A DNA stretch of 64,000 nucleotides. It comes from Gonatopus flavifemur (taxonomy: Eukaryota; Arthropoda; Insecta; Hymenoptera; Dryinidae). The translations under genes and the position numbers were made by a program. Positions 38,691 through 48,444 of this stretch are shown piece after piece. A model generated the notes under the pieces. It saw nothing but the letters and a program-made list of their open reading frames with translations, ran no database searches and was not told the DNA's origin. Numbering within the stretch: position 1 is the stretch's first letter; every line of letters begins with the position of its first letter. The stretch is from NCBI GenBank assembly GCA_018340375.1, contig JAFFJZ010000001.1, positions 68,750,001 to 68,814,000 of the forward strand, read 5' to 3'.

Positions 38691-40634
38691 GATATGTCGA
38701 TTCCGCCTAGAGGGAATCTCCCTCTTACGACGAAGGTCGTTCGACCTTCGGTTGGCCAGAATCGATGCTTTTACTTTGCCCGTTTAGCTTTACTTTGAAG
38801 AATCTCTCCGTTCTTCGATTATTCTCAAACTTGACACCCTACTCTCTCTTTCTCTGTCTTTGCCACTCTCCGTTTTCTATTTCTTGATTATTTAATGCGA
38901 TATTATGATTTGGTTGCGTGTATCCGATTCGTGACAAAATGAAGTTGAAAAATTTGAATACAATCAAGTGCCAATGGGCCATTGTTCTCATAATTTTATT
39001 GAACATTCTATAGCGAATGAACTTTTGAAGGAATGTGACATTGAAATTTTTAATAGATTGCGCAAATTCTGGAATTGAACTTGCAACATTTATCGACAGC
39101 TACGCTTCTCCTTCGACGATCTGGAACCGATCGCACTTTTTGAGATTGATGATTGAACGGTAAAATAATTCAGACTACCTAGGAATAGGTAGGTACTCGA
39201 GTGCTGATCTATGACAACTTCTAAACCATTGGAAAACGAGTTCGTGTACTTTCGTTTGGGTTGGAAGATTAGATGGATTTTGGGAATACAAGTTTTTGAT
39301 TTTGGTTCCTTTTTAACCGATTATTCCTAAATGCAAGTTGTACAAGATTCATCATTGGATACAATTTTTGGTACGGCGTGATCCTTATGTACTTTCAACA
39401 GTACATAAAAATATGAGAATTATTTATAACCCAAATCGGAACTGTTCTAATTCTTATTTTGGTATACTATAAAGAACTAATTAAAGACATCAAAGATGGT
39501 TCCGAAACGTTTAGTCTCATGCCACAAGAATGGCTAGAATGATTGTTGACACACTCGATTAGGTTATAATTTTTTTCAATGTATCGCGTGATTTCAAATG
39601 AAGATTGAAGCATAGAAGGAAAAAATAGAATTGATCAAATGAGACGAACAAATGCACATTATGACCTTTCGACCTGTTTTTCATTTTGAACTCACAAAAT
39701 ATTTGATATTTCATAACATTATTTCAATAATCAATTTCCAACGTTATTCTCCCACGAACTTCATTTTCTGATTTTAAAAATATCTTTTCTTTCTTCATAT
39801 CCCGCCAATAAACATTTCTGTAAGGTAATTAGTCGAACCGACTAAATTTTGCAAACATATTTGGAGTTTAAATATCCGCAGAAACTTATAAATGAAGATG
39901 TAACGGAATTATTGATCCGTTCTATAATGACATTTTACGAAAATAATTATTCTATTTTCATGCTATAACGTTTATCTTATTTGCCAGCGAATATGCGTGA
40001 ATAAGTAAGTGATTTAGCAATTTTTAATTCCCTTTCCTATATATATATACATATTGACACCACTAAAAGAGTTGTGAGTGATTTGAAATTTGAATAATTC
40101 GCATGGTTTTTTTATCATTGATCCTTCAATGATAATCATTACGTATTAAATAATTCATCACGTCGAATGATTTGAAATTATCATTGATGCGTCGATCAAG
40201 TCTCATATCAATGTAATTTGATAGCTCTAAATTTTCCAACACACTTGTGTAACTTCAAACGAAACCTTTGCCAAACGTTTCTCCTAGAACTCATGATTTG
40301 ATATGCGAAAATACTTGTACTAAAGTTCTATATGATATCAAGATCTTTTGCATGCGCTGAGTTACTAACTGAAATTTATATCTGATTCGATATAATGGAT
40401 TCGTAAATAAATCATACGAATCGATCCAAATTTAAGGCCTCGTTGTAGCAGATTCAAACGTATATAGTACGACTACGATTTTAAATCGGATGTTACATTT
40501 TGCGATAAAAGTATATCCATGTAGAACAAATCTATCGGGAATATTCAATTCTTACTTGTGAAAATCCATAGCTCTAGCAGAAATAAGTTCAGGTGTTAAC
40601 GGGTTTTGTAACTAGACTTATACAACATTTCTAG
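38691..40634. other. Intron segment, nothing recognised
   Basis: A GC-richer shoulder runs to about 38780; beyond it the sequence is AT-rich, with no exon, repeat pair or RNA gene that I can support. Confidence 0.35.
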
Positions 40635-41209
40635 TACACGGAAAAAAATAATGAGCTATTATTTGGATGGCTTAAAATCAACTACGGGAGCTATTTTTTA
40701 GCTGTCACAGCCACTAACTTAGCGGCAGTGGCAAGGAATGTAGCTGTCGTAGCGAAAATTCAACAGTTAAATTATTTCGCTACACGGAGAAAAAGGTATC
40801 TTAAAAAGTACCATAATTTATGGATTTTCTGCGCTGGTCTGACCGAGTCTAAATATTTACCTGAAAAAACCTCTAAAAGTACCATAATGTCTTGGACTTT
40901 TATACGGAAGATACCATACTTATTTCAAAAAGTCCAAGAAATTATGATACTTTTAGAGATTCATGCAAGTGAATATTCCGACTCGGGTCAGACCAGCGCT
41001 GAAAATCCATAAATTATGGTATTTTTCAAGATATCTGTTTTCTCAGTGTATCCAAATATCAACCACAAAACCTTTGCAGTTACAGCTAAGATTTCGTACT
41101 GCGGTAGCTGAAAAATGGTTACAGCTGCAATTACTTTAGCTACAACGGTGAAAAAAGGGTGCTGAAGAAGTGAGTAGCTATCACAGCTATCTCTTTTTCT
41201 CTCCGTGTA
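40635..41209. mobile_element. AGCT-rich MITE interrupted by a second MITE
   Basis: The left end TACACGGAAAAAAATAATG and the inverted right end TACACGGAGAGAAAAAG form terminal inverted repeats starting with TA. The interior carries TTAGCTGTCACAGCC-style words, as in the element at 11553. It is split by the complete element 40781-41050. Removing the insert leaves about 305 bp. There is no coding capacity. Confidence 0.6.
40781..41050. mobile_element. 270-bp MITE nested inside another MITE
   Basis: About 64 bases at each end are inverted repeats. The left starts TACACGGAGAAAAAGG and runs through ATTTATGGATTTTCTGCGCT; the inverted right starts TACACTGAGAAAACAG and matches the same core. TA begins both ends, as in Tc1/mariner-like insertions. 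A second inverted pair (TCTAAAAGTACCATAAT and its complement) lies nearer the centre. It is non-coding. Confidence 0.75.
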
Positions 41210-41523
41210 CGGAGAAAAAGGAAAATTGAAATTTCAGAACTTTTCATGCACCCAATTCTGAGTAATTTGGTAGAAAAAAAGCTGTGATCAAATGGAAGAT
41301 ATACGAATAGACATCTCAGTCTCATCCAAGTTGTTTCTTCTACTATATTTCATATCGAAGAAGAATATTGAAACATTGGGATCATTTCCTCTTCGGTTTT
41401 CTCGAATAATATTTCGTATCATCATTGTTATTGTTGTCGCGTCTCTTTTCTTCGTTCTCTGCACATACATCAACATCCGCGGAGAGAATAAATATGTTAA
41501 TTCATCGGTTATCGGTGTATAAG
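41210..41523 (+). promoter_or_regulatory. Possible promoter and 5' UTR of the ATG micro-exon
   Basis: The 3' half (41330-41520) has raised CpG and precedes an ATG exon directly. A TCAGT initiator-like word lies at 41316-41320, which would give a 5' UTR of about 204 nt. This is only a possible start. The first bases, beginning TACGGAGAAAAAGG at 41208, look like one end of another MITE of the 40781 type, without a found partner. Confidence 0.25.
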
Positions 41524-41546
41524 ATGGCAAAGAACTCTTCTTCACG
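41524..41546 (+). CDS. Alternative first coding micro-exon (7 codons plus two bases)
   Basis: An ATG in good context (AAGATGG) opens MAKNSSS plus the two bases CG before a donor GTAAGG at 41547. The exon ends in phase 2. This is exactly the phase that the exon at 56588 requires; the joined codon is CGG (Arg), giving MAKNSSS-R-SYPSPVHNGG. No other frame of the 56588 exon can be carried through into 61250 without a stop, so the match is informative although the exon is short. The intron would be 15,041 bp. The sequence just upstream is CpG-richer than the surrounding intron, as expected for a first exon. The start is the only ATG close to the donor in this frame. Confidence 0.55.
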
Positions 41547-43699
41547 GTAAGGCGAGAAGACGCTACCGAGTTTGGAAGCCGTCGACGGGATCCATAAGCG
41601 TGCAGACTGCGGGGTTATTATTTGCCTCGTAAATTTTTATTGCGCACGCAGGATTTTTTTTACGAGGACCATTACGTCGTTACCACGTAAGGTCGTGCCA
41701 GGCACTCCTCCGGCATTCCTTATTTCTCTCTTTTTGATGATACAAGTAACATGCAAGAAGGCATAAGGGAAAATTCTACGAGAGAATGGATGTTATCGTG
41801 TTTGTATTGGCTCGCGCTCTCTGTGTACATATGTATTATAATAATAAATACGATGAAACGCTCACAAGCAGTCTTCGGAAGACCAGGTTTCAAATTTTCT
41901 GATTATCATTATTTCCGTTTTATGCGTTATCCTTTGGGTTTCTCTGTCCTGTATCTGGGAATAATCATTGGTGCAGAATATTTCGTCACGTAGATGTACA
42001 TAAATTACATTTTATTTGTTCCTTTCTTCGACAGTTGTGTCTTGATTAGGGACATTGAATGGAATCGAGATGTTAGAAATCTTGTTATTCCAGTTGCGTA
42101 TTCGAGATGTCTTTCTCTCAATGTTCTTTTGCAGGGATGTGATTGAAATTTAAATCTCAGATTTTAGTTCAAACGTATCGTACGGTGAATGTTTAGACAT
42201 TGTATTGTACAAAGTTCATCAATTGGACGAAGATTTACGAATATTCGTTTCCATTCATTCTCATGTAATTTGATACCCAAGAATTTATGTTACTATAATA
42301 AAAAAATTGATAAGACTCAGGTGAGTCACTTGATGACCCGTCATGACGTACAGGATTAAGTATAGAGCATGAGGAGATAAACCATAAAATGACTTCAATT
42401 ATTGTTCAGTGTTGTATAATCGTTTCTAGCCGCTATAAAATTGAAGTTGAATTTTAAAAAATGATTATTCTTCACTAAGTTTGACAGTTCCATACCCTAA
42501 GAGAGCCACTTTGATTAATGTTCGTGGAAAATTCTTTGATTTTATGAAAAATATCCTCACGTTTTCTCATTTTTGTTTTGTTTTTATAGCTTGATCAAAT
42601 CATTTTCATAGGAATTCGTTGCTTGTCCTCGTTTTCTAATCATAAATGCAGTTTTTGAAATTTGTTGAATATTTTCAAACCTGTATCATGCGCGAAGAAT
42701 GTTCTCAGGAATAAATATTATCATCGATAGGGATTGGGTAACACACTTGCATCATGGAAGAAAATTACATTATAAATGGTGCTTACAGCAATCAAGGCTG
42801 TTTGAATTACTGTGCAATATGAAATAAATTCAGTTTTCTGCTAGAAAATGTTTAGAAAAACAAACGAATACATGGAATGCGTTTCTTTGAAAACGTGATG
42901 ACTCGATATCGCACATGAATTGATTGGTAATATTATTATTATACATGTATGGAAACAAGCGAGGTGTCTTCGCATTTATGCCATCCCTCGCTAAGCTGAA
43001 TGAATATTTTCGTTAACTTCAGCAGATATCCTTATATTGTTTTCTCAAGGTGATACCAGCGTCGGTATCGGATCTCTCTTCCTGTCTCAATGATTGCATT
43101 TCTTTCCAACTGATTATGCGAATTACCGACAATAATAACACCCCCCCCCCCCCCCACCCCTCCCAATCAATTGAGGAATTCGTTTTTAAAATTGAAAGCA
43201 TTTTCTAAAACATAGCAAAAAAAAATAAATGGATGAAATAAAACCGTCCATGGAGGATTTTTTTCATTTTACTTACTCGATGAATGCGGTGACTGTTTAA
43301 TTGACAATTACTTACCTGAAACACAGGGAAAGATAATTGCTCATTAATGATATAAAACAGACAGCAGTTTTCGTAAAATACAATACCAATCCGCTAAAAA
43401 ATTCAGATAGTGTTATGAATGATCGTTTCAATCCATCTCATATTATGAGGTCAAGTTTTGATCCCAATGACCAGGGTATCTAATGGTTCTTTATGTCATT
43501 CCTGAACTGGAAACTGATTATATTTCTGAAAACTTTGTTACCATAACTGAAATGACACTCCCAATCAATTTAATATCTTATGAAGTCACTGAATAGCCCA
43601 AACAATGAGAAGTTTTACTATCATGTACTATGATACCTGTAACATATACAGTCCGAATAGTCCCGAATATGGTGTCTTCTTCTGTGTATCAAGAATAGA
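41547..43699. other. Intron segment downstream of the micro-exon
   Basis: 41560-41720 remains GC- and CpG-richer and could hold intronic regulatory sequence. A strong donor-like word preceded by CAG (CAGGTGAGT, donor at 42321) has no convincing exon before it. A run of 15 C lies at 43141-43155. The rest is AT-rich without recognised features. Confidence 0.35.
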
Positions 43700-43707
43700 C
43701 ATTTGAG

Positions 43708-43917
43708 CAGTGTTGCCAGAAGGTTAGATTTGTTACATTTTACGTAACTTTCGACCCTCTCATGTAACATGGATGTAACATTTTTTTAAACGTCAAACTT
43801 TAACGCAAGAATGCAAGGCTGCATATTGCCGCAAAATATCATGGAACTTTTGAACTGGGAATGTAACTTTTTTCTAATCTACATGTAATATTTGATCAAG
43901 GTGCTCTGGCAACACTG
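43708..43917. mobile_element. 210-bp hAT-type MITE with perfect 8-bp target duplication
   Basis: The ends CAGTGTTGCCAGA and, inverted, CAGTGTTGCCAGA form terminal inverted repeats. The octamer CATTTGAG directly precedes (43700-43707) and follows (43918-43925) the element. An 8-bp duplication and CAGTGxTGCCA ends are typical of hAT transposons. The interior (repeated ATGTAAC words) has no coding capacity. The intact duplication suggests a fairly recent insertion. Confidence 0.88.
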
Positions 43918-44093
43918 CATTTGAGGGACCAACATGAAGTTGATAATAATTATAACAACAATAATTGTTGAAATAGCAACACAATTCAGACATCTGAATA
44001 ATAACGCATCAAATATGTGGTATGGCTTTAGTCGAAAAGTGGTTCATTGTGCATCAAGTGGAAGGAGACGAAAATTCCCGACGAGTGTGGAGT

Positions 44094-44166
44094 AATGATG
44101 AGCAATCTTGAGAGAATCGATTGTTTTCTATAGAGTTTTAATCGAATTTGAATCAAAATTATATAG
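44094..44166. mobile_element. AGAATCGATT-type MITE, copy 2 (left half only)
   Basis: The run GATGAGCAATCTTGAGAGAA followed by TCGATTG, TATAGAGTTTTAATCGAATTTGA and AAAATTATATAGAAAT matches the left half of the copies at 34757, 47022 and 48200. The right half is missing and is replaced by the inverted repeat that starts near 44187. Confidence 0.5.
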
Positions 44167-44186
44167 AAATAAAAAAAAGTTCGCGG

Positions 44187-44301
44187 GCCTGTTAGGGGGA
44201 GCCCAAAATAATGAATCTCGCGATCGATAACGCAGCGTGAGAGAAATTATTACTCCTCTCATCAGTGCGGAGAAGATTATTTCAGGCTTCTCCTAACAGG
44301 T
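44187..44301. repeat. Inverted repeat with CCTGTTAGG ends
   Basis: The left arm GCCTGTTAGGGGGAGCCC plus AAAATAAT matches the inverted right arm ACCTGTTAGGAGAAGCCTG plus AAATAAT. It spans about 115 bp and is palindromic at its ends. It adjoins the truncated MITE copy 2, so it may be the insertion that broke it. No target duplication was found. Confidence 0.5.
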
Positions 44302-44819
44302 TGGGTTCTTGCAGATATTTTTATAGATAGAATATTTTCCTTTCCTTCAACTTCGAATGAGAAAATTCGATTCAATTGATCTAAGGAAATATCTGGTGAA
44401 TGCTATACTTTTGACCCATCATTGATGCGGGAAATTCATGTTCGATGGAAGATCAACGATAACCGTTCGGTATTCAGATAAAAATATTTGTAATCGATCG
44501 AATATATTCGAATAATATGTGTTCTATATTATCTACAATAAATCGTAACAGATATGTATATATATATAATGTATTCCCCAGGAAGCACTTTGATATTCCA
44601 TAAAAATGTATTCATTCATTCCATCCTTCGTACGTACGGTCATCAATGGACAAAAAAAATGCGCAGCCAAATACCCTAGAAAATCGAAGCGAGACTGATA
44701 ACGTTGAAAAAACAACATTTTACACGTTGGACGATTAATCGTTTTCCCACAAACACGGAGAAATCATTGTTTTCCACAAGATCATAGAAATCGTTTTCAC
44801 AGAACAGAAATTCTCCTGA

Positions 44820-45439
44820 TCTCCAATGTTTTTTCCCTTCCTCCCCTTTTCATCCTTTCCTTTATCATCCATGCTCTATCGTGAGAAGGAAAACCTCTTC
44901 TCCTGCTCCCATCGGTCGGGCGAAATCGTCCGTGAAACGAGTCTTCTCGCAGGTACGACCGCGAAAGGATTTTCGATAATCCTACGGGAAAGGAAAGGAA
45001 AGGAAAGGAAGGCAGAGAGAAAAAAAGGAATCATTGCTGGCTCAACTCCGTATTGGTGTGCTGCTTGACCTAACCTAACTTAGCTGAGATCTATAAGGTC
45101 TCTCATCCATCCATGGACGTAGTAGGTATATACCACAGATGCCCTTTTTTTTTATTCCTCTTCTTCTCTTTCCTCTTTTCTTTCGCACGTAAGCAAAAAC
45201 ATCTAGTCGGTTTCAACAATAAAATAGGTCATTTTAAACTTGAAGTGAAGGGAAGTGCAGAAACGAGGAGAGAGAGAGAGAGAGGATAAATGAAAAGAGA
45301 GGAAGAACGAGGAGAAAGAAAAAGGAAGGGAGACAGATAGAGAGAAAGAGAGTCGTGGTTTTTCGTTATCGACATTTTCCACCGAGTGCCAGAGTGTGCG
45401 TAGCGTACGTGCGTGAGCCTCTGTCTCTCCTTTTCCTCT

Positions 45440-45490
<51 letters not shown>

Positions 45491-45790
45491 TTCTCTCTCG
45501 TCGTCCCCTTTACGTGCGAACACGTGCACTCGTATGAGTAATTTTACTCTGGTGTAGGTGGAAATTTGTATACGTGTGCTGTCTCGTACATGTTGATAGG
45601 AATGTATATGTGTCTCAACATAAGTATATACGTATGTATGCATATATACGTGTGTGGGTGTAGAGTTTTCTGGAGGTTTCCCCTAGCAACGAGCAGCAGC
45701 ACCAGCACCAGCCGCAGCCGGGCTTAGGGGTGGCTACGAACCCCGCGCGAAACTCGTTTCTCGACAAAATCGGTTACCTTGCTACAAGAA
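44820..45790. promoter_or_regulatory. GC-rich block with GA and CT microsatellites, possible promoter
   Basis: CT-rich DNA lies at 44826-44875, a GGAAA tandem run near 44990-45010, a GA run at 45268-45286 and a nearly pure CT run at 45441-45499. A CpG-rich part at 45660-45775 contains CAGCAGCACCAGCACCAGCC. The last part is open in one frame (Q/H/P-rich) but has no ATG or acceptor. GAGA-type elements, CpG and low complexity suggest a promoter or enhancer of the surrounding gene; this is inference. Confidence 0.38.
45441..45499. repeat. CT microsatellite
   Basis: About 59 bases of CT dinucleotides with a few interruptions (CTTT, CTATCTATCT). It is the longest simple repeat in the window and likely varies in length between individuals. 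Confidence 0.9.
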
Positions 45791-46641
45791 ACTATTTCTA
45801 AATGTAAAATCAAATCTAACCAACTATTCTTCTACGTGAATGTTCCAATCGAATGCTCTATTCTCAACTTTCATTTGAATTTTTCGAATAGAAAAATCGT
45901 CTTAGTGTGAACACAAATCAGTCATTTCTCATTTTATTTTGTTACTTTATTTTATTTTTTCAATTCGAAGTGGGAAATGAAGAAAAAATATATATAATAT
46001 GACCTAGTTTGTATTTAAAACTTATTCCATCTACGTTTCATGATTCCAAATGATTTATCGTGCTGAAATTCGAATTCTTGATGATTTTAACGTCCCGTGC
46101 CTGATGATCATATAATTTTCTTTTTATTGTCTCACGAAATTCTAATTTTTTTGAATGCAAAAATATTTCCAAAAATCTTTGGAATACATTTTTTGCGAAC
46201 TATATTTTTTTTATGCCCGCAAACTTCATGGAGAATATTTCTGATGTAAGTTCACGAAGAGTCCTGAATAAGGAAAGTATGAAACAATGATTACAAGGAC
46301 AAATAGTAATTTGATAAGAAGGATTTCAAAATTGTAACGAATGTCATTGAACATGAGACTGAGCGCGATAAACCATTTCCGTGACGATCATTCTAGATAA
46401 GAATGGTTCCCAGATCGCAATGATTTACGATGAGAAACCAGAAAGAATGGTCATCGAATCCATATATTTCACTCCGCGTAGAGGATTACGCTTAATTCGC
46501 ACTCATTACCAGGGTGGCCATCACTCCTTGAAACTCCACGAAATACACCAAAAATTCGTTCCAATTGAATACATTGAGAGAAGTGGGATGTAATGATTAC
46601 CATGTACAAATAATAATTGGGGGATAGTTTTGCGATTTCAG
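45791..46641. other. Intron segment with a degenerate direct duplication
   Basis: ATGATTACAAGGACAAATAG near 46287 and ATGATTACCATGTACAAATA near 46593 look like diverged copies about 305 bases apart; each is followed about 40 bases later by a GATTTCA word. The 70-codon frame between them (46381-46593) starts with GTG and is not called. Confidence 0.3.
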
Positions 46642-46692
46642 TTTCGGATACTATGGAGAATCGTAGCGATGCCGTCACTCAACTACTCAGAG
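46642..46692 (+). CDS. Weak candidate 51-nt cassette exon
   Basis: A fair acceptor (GTTTTGCGATTTCAG) precedes 51 bases that end at GTAAAG, a weak donor. Read in phase 1 it gives SDTMENRSDAVTQLLR and leaves one base, so it would fit between any phase 1 exon and 61250 without shifting frame. A second frame is also open, so the coding evidence is thin. It is listed as a candidate only. Confidence 0.22.
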
Positions 46693-46708
46693 GTAAAGGA
46701 GTAGTAAT

Positions 46709-46822
46709 AAAATATGGACAGCTCAATGATAACTAAACGACTTAATTGAAGTAACAGTACATTCAGTTAGGATCACGATACGATTGATTGTAGTGACTGA
46801 ATGTTTGGTCTGTCCATATTTT
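46709..46822. repeat. 114-bp imperfect hairpin
   Basis: AAAATATGGACAG (46709-46721) is the exact inverse of CTGTCCATATTTT (46810-46822). Inside, ACATTCAGT and ACTGAATGT form a second pair. It is a probable small MITE; no target duplication was found. Confidence 0.6.
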
Positions 46823-47021
46823 CCTATACTGTCAAAAAATCGGCGGGATTAGAAAAAATCCACTCCGAATGACTTTGTTCCAATACCTAACTATTACACT
46901 CTTATTTTGACATCGTATGGTGTCATTATAACACCATTTGGAATTATTGTAACACCGAATTTCGGGGTGGACTCCTCTAGGATCTTCGTGATATTAATTC
47001 TGATATCACTCATTTTATGAT

Positions 47022-47193
47022 TAGAGATGGGCGATCTGAAAAGAATCGATTCTTTTTCATACAATTGATATCGAATTTCAATCGAGATTATATAGAAATG
47101 AATGAAAGTCAGAAAATGTGTATACCATTTCGATTGAAATTCGATAAAAATTGCATAAAAGAGAATCGATTCTTCTCGGATCACCCATCTCTA
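47022..47193. mobile_element. AGAATCGATTCT-type MITE, copy 3 (complete)
   Basis: The ends TAGAGATGGGCGATC and, inverted, TAGAGATGGGTGATCC match, and each is followed by a 12-base palindrome AGAATCGATTCT. A further inverted pair (ATCGAATTTCAATCGA and its complement) fills the middle. TA at both ends suggests a mariner-type insertion. It is 172 bp and non-coding. This is the best preserved copy of the family. Confidence 0.75.
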
Positions 47194-47319
47194 TTCAAAG
47201 TGTATACCAGATTTTCTCGTGTACCATTCTCGCATGGTAATGGTTAACAGTTCACTTTTTAGTGTACACTGCCTAAAGGATGGAAGAGAAATTTCAAGAA
47301 GTAGATATTCTACATTCCC

Positions 47320-47598
47320 GATCCCGGGTCGAAAAATTTGCACGGCTTTTGTCCTCATATTTCGTTTTTAGACTGATTTTTTCCTGATTGTTGAAGAATG
47401 CGGATAAAAACAGTACTTCTTCGTAATTTTGGTCTGAATTTCCCCTCCAACGAATGAAAGTGATTGAGGAGCAGAAATTCAGACTAAAATTATGAGAAAG
47501 TATACTGTTTTTGAACGCATTATTCAACAATAAGGACAAAATCAGTCTAAAAACGAAATATGAGGACAAAAACCGTTCAAATTTTTCGACTCTGGATC
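47320..47598. mobile_element. 279-bp palindromic MITE with GATCC ends
   Basis: The left arm (from GATCCCGGGTCGAAAAATTTG) and the inverted right arm match over about 80 bases, including GTCCTCATATTTCGTTTTTA. A second pair around TCAGACTAAAATTA and its partner continues toward the centre. There is no coding capacity. The superfamily is unclear and no target duplication could be fixed. Confidence 0.7.
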
Positions 47599-48199
47599 TA
47601 ATTCATATTCTGGATTTCACCTCCTGGATCTCTAATTCATGAATCTTTCTCGTGTCAGGAGATCATTGGTGTCTCTATTACTTATTCATGCGAGGAAAAG
47701 GATATATATGAAGTGAGGACTATTAGAAAACATAATAATTTCCCTTCACAACGGTGGTGGATTTCGTCTAGTGATCATGGGAAAATAGTTTTTTCAATAA
47801 AAGTAACGGATTGTTTTTTCCACATTGAGGAATTATTATTGTATCCACAAACGGAGAAAAAGTTCACAAAATCATAATGAAGAATTTGATGCCTTCATTC
47901 TTTGAGGAAAAACTCCACAATCATTATAACAAAAATGGTGGCAGCAAAGTTTCAATATGGATAGGGAACTTTCAATCTTGATTCGATAGACTTTTCTGTG
48001 ATTTTTTGAAGAATTCAACACCTAAAGGACAATATAATTTTTCAAAGTGTCCCATTTCCCATGAAAAACCAAAACTCCTATGATTGGAAGACAGAATTCA
48101 TCACTGAAGTGAAAAAAAAACTCCCCACAATTTTTACTGTATTTCACACAAAAAAAAGTGTATCGGCCGAATCATTGGAAGACTGTTGGCAATCGGTAC
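47599..48199. other. Intron segment between MITEs
   Basis: ACGGAGAAAAAG near 47851 and ACTCCCCACAAT near 48120 resemble MITE ends of the CACGGAGAAAA type, but I could not pair them into an element. Nothing else was recognised. Confidence 0.3.
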
Positions 48200-48340
48200 T
48201 AATGATGGTTGATCTTGAGAGAATCGATTCTTTCTTATAGAATTTTTATTGAATTGGGATCAAAATTGTATAAAACTCAATAAAAACTTGATAAATCTTG
48301 AATGGAAAAGAATCGATTCTGTCAAGATCGCCCATCTCTA
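48200..48340. mobile_element. AGAATCGATTCT-type MITE, copy 4
   Basis: The left end TAATGATGGTTGATCTTGAG and the inverted right end TAGAGATGGGCGATCTTGAC pair, each followed by AGAATCGATTCT. The interior GAATTTTTATTGAATTGGGA then AAAATTGTATA aligns with the other copies. It is about 141 bp and non-coding. Confidence 0.7.
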
Positions 48341-48354
48341 GTGACCATCGCCCC

Positions 48355-48444
48355 AAGAGAATACAAACCTTCAGGAACGTTCAAGGAACGTTTGCGAACG
48401 TGCGGGAACATTTAATGAACGTTCCTGAAGATTTGTGTTCTCTT
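48355..48444. repeat. 90-bp hairpin built from GAACGTT units
   Basis: AAGAGAATACAAACCTTCAGG at the left matches the inverted right end AAGAGAACACAAATCTTCAGG with two differences, and both continue into AACGTTC. The loop region repeats GGAACGTT, GCGAACGT and GGGAACATT, so GAACGTT-like words occur five times. It sits 14 bases after MITE copy 4. Confidence 0.65.

Noticed and set aside
43141..43160. Poly-C run (and poly-G at 19113-19124) considered as G-quadruplex or regulatory site
   Set aside because: Isolated single homopolymers, with no set of four G-tracts nearby. They are more likely neutral or length-uncertain sequence.
45673..45800. Q/H/P-rich open frame near CAGCAGCACCAGCACCAGCC, considered as a coding exon
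   Set aside because: No ATG, no pyrimidine-rich acceptor and no good donor in frame. It may be 5' UTR or regulatory DNA.
46381..46593. 70-codon frame with a faint FLYWCH-like spacing (FTPRRGLRLI)
   Set aside because: The conserved aromatic, Trp, Cys and His pattern of FLYWCH zinc fingers is absent, and it starts with GTG. The likeness is too weak.
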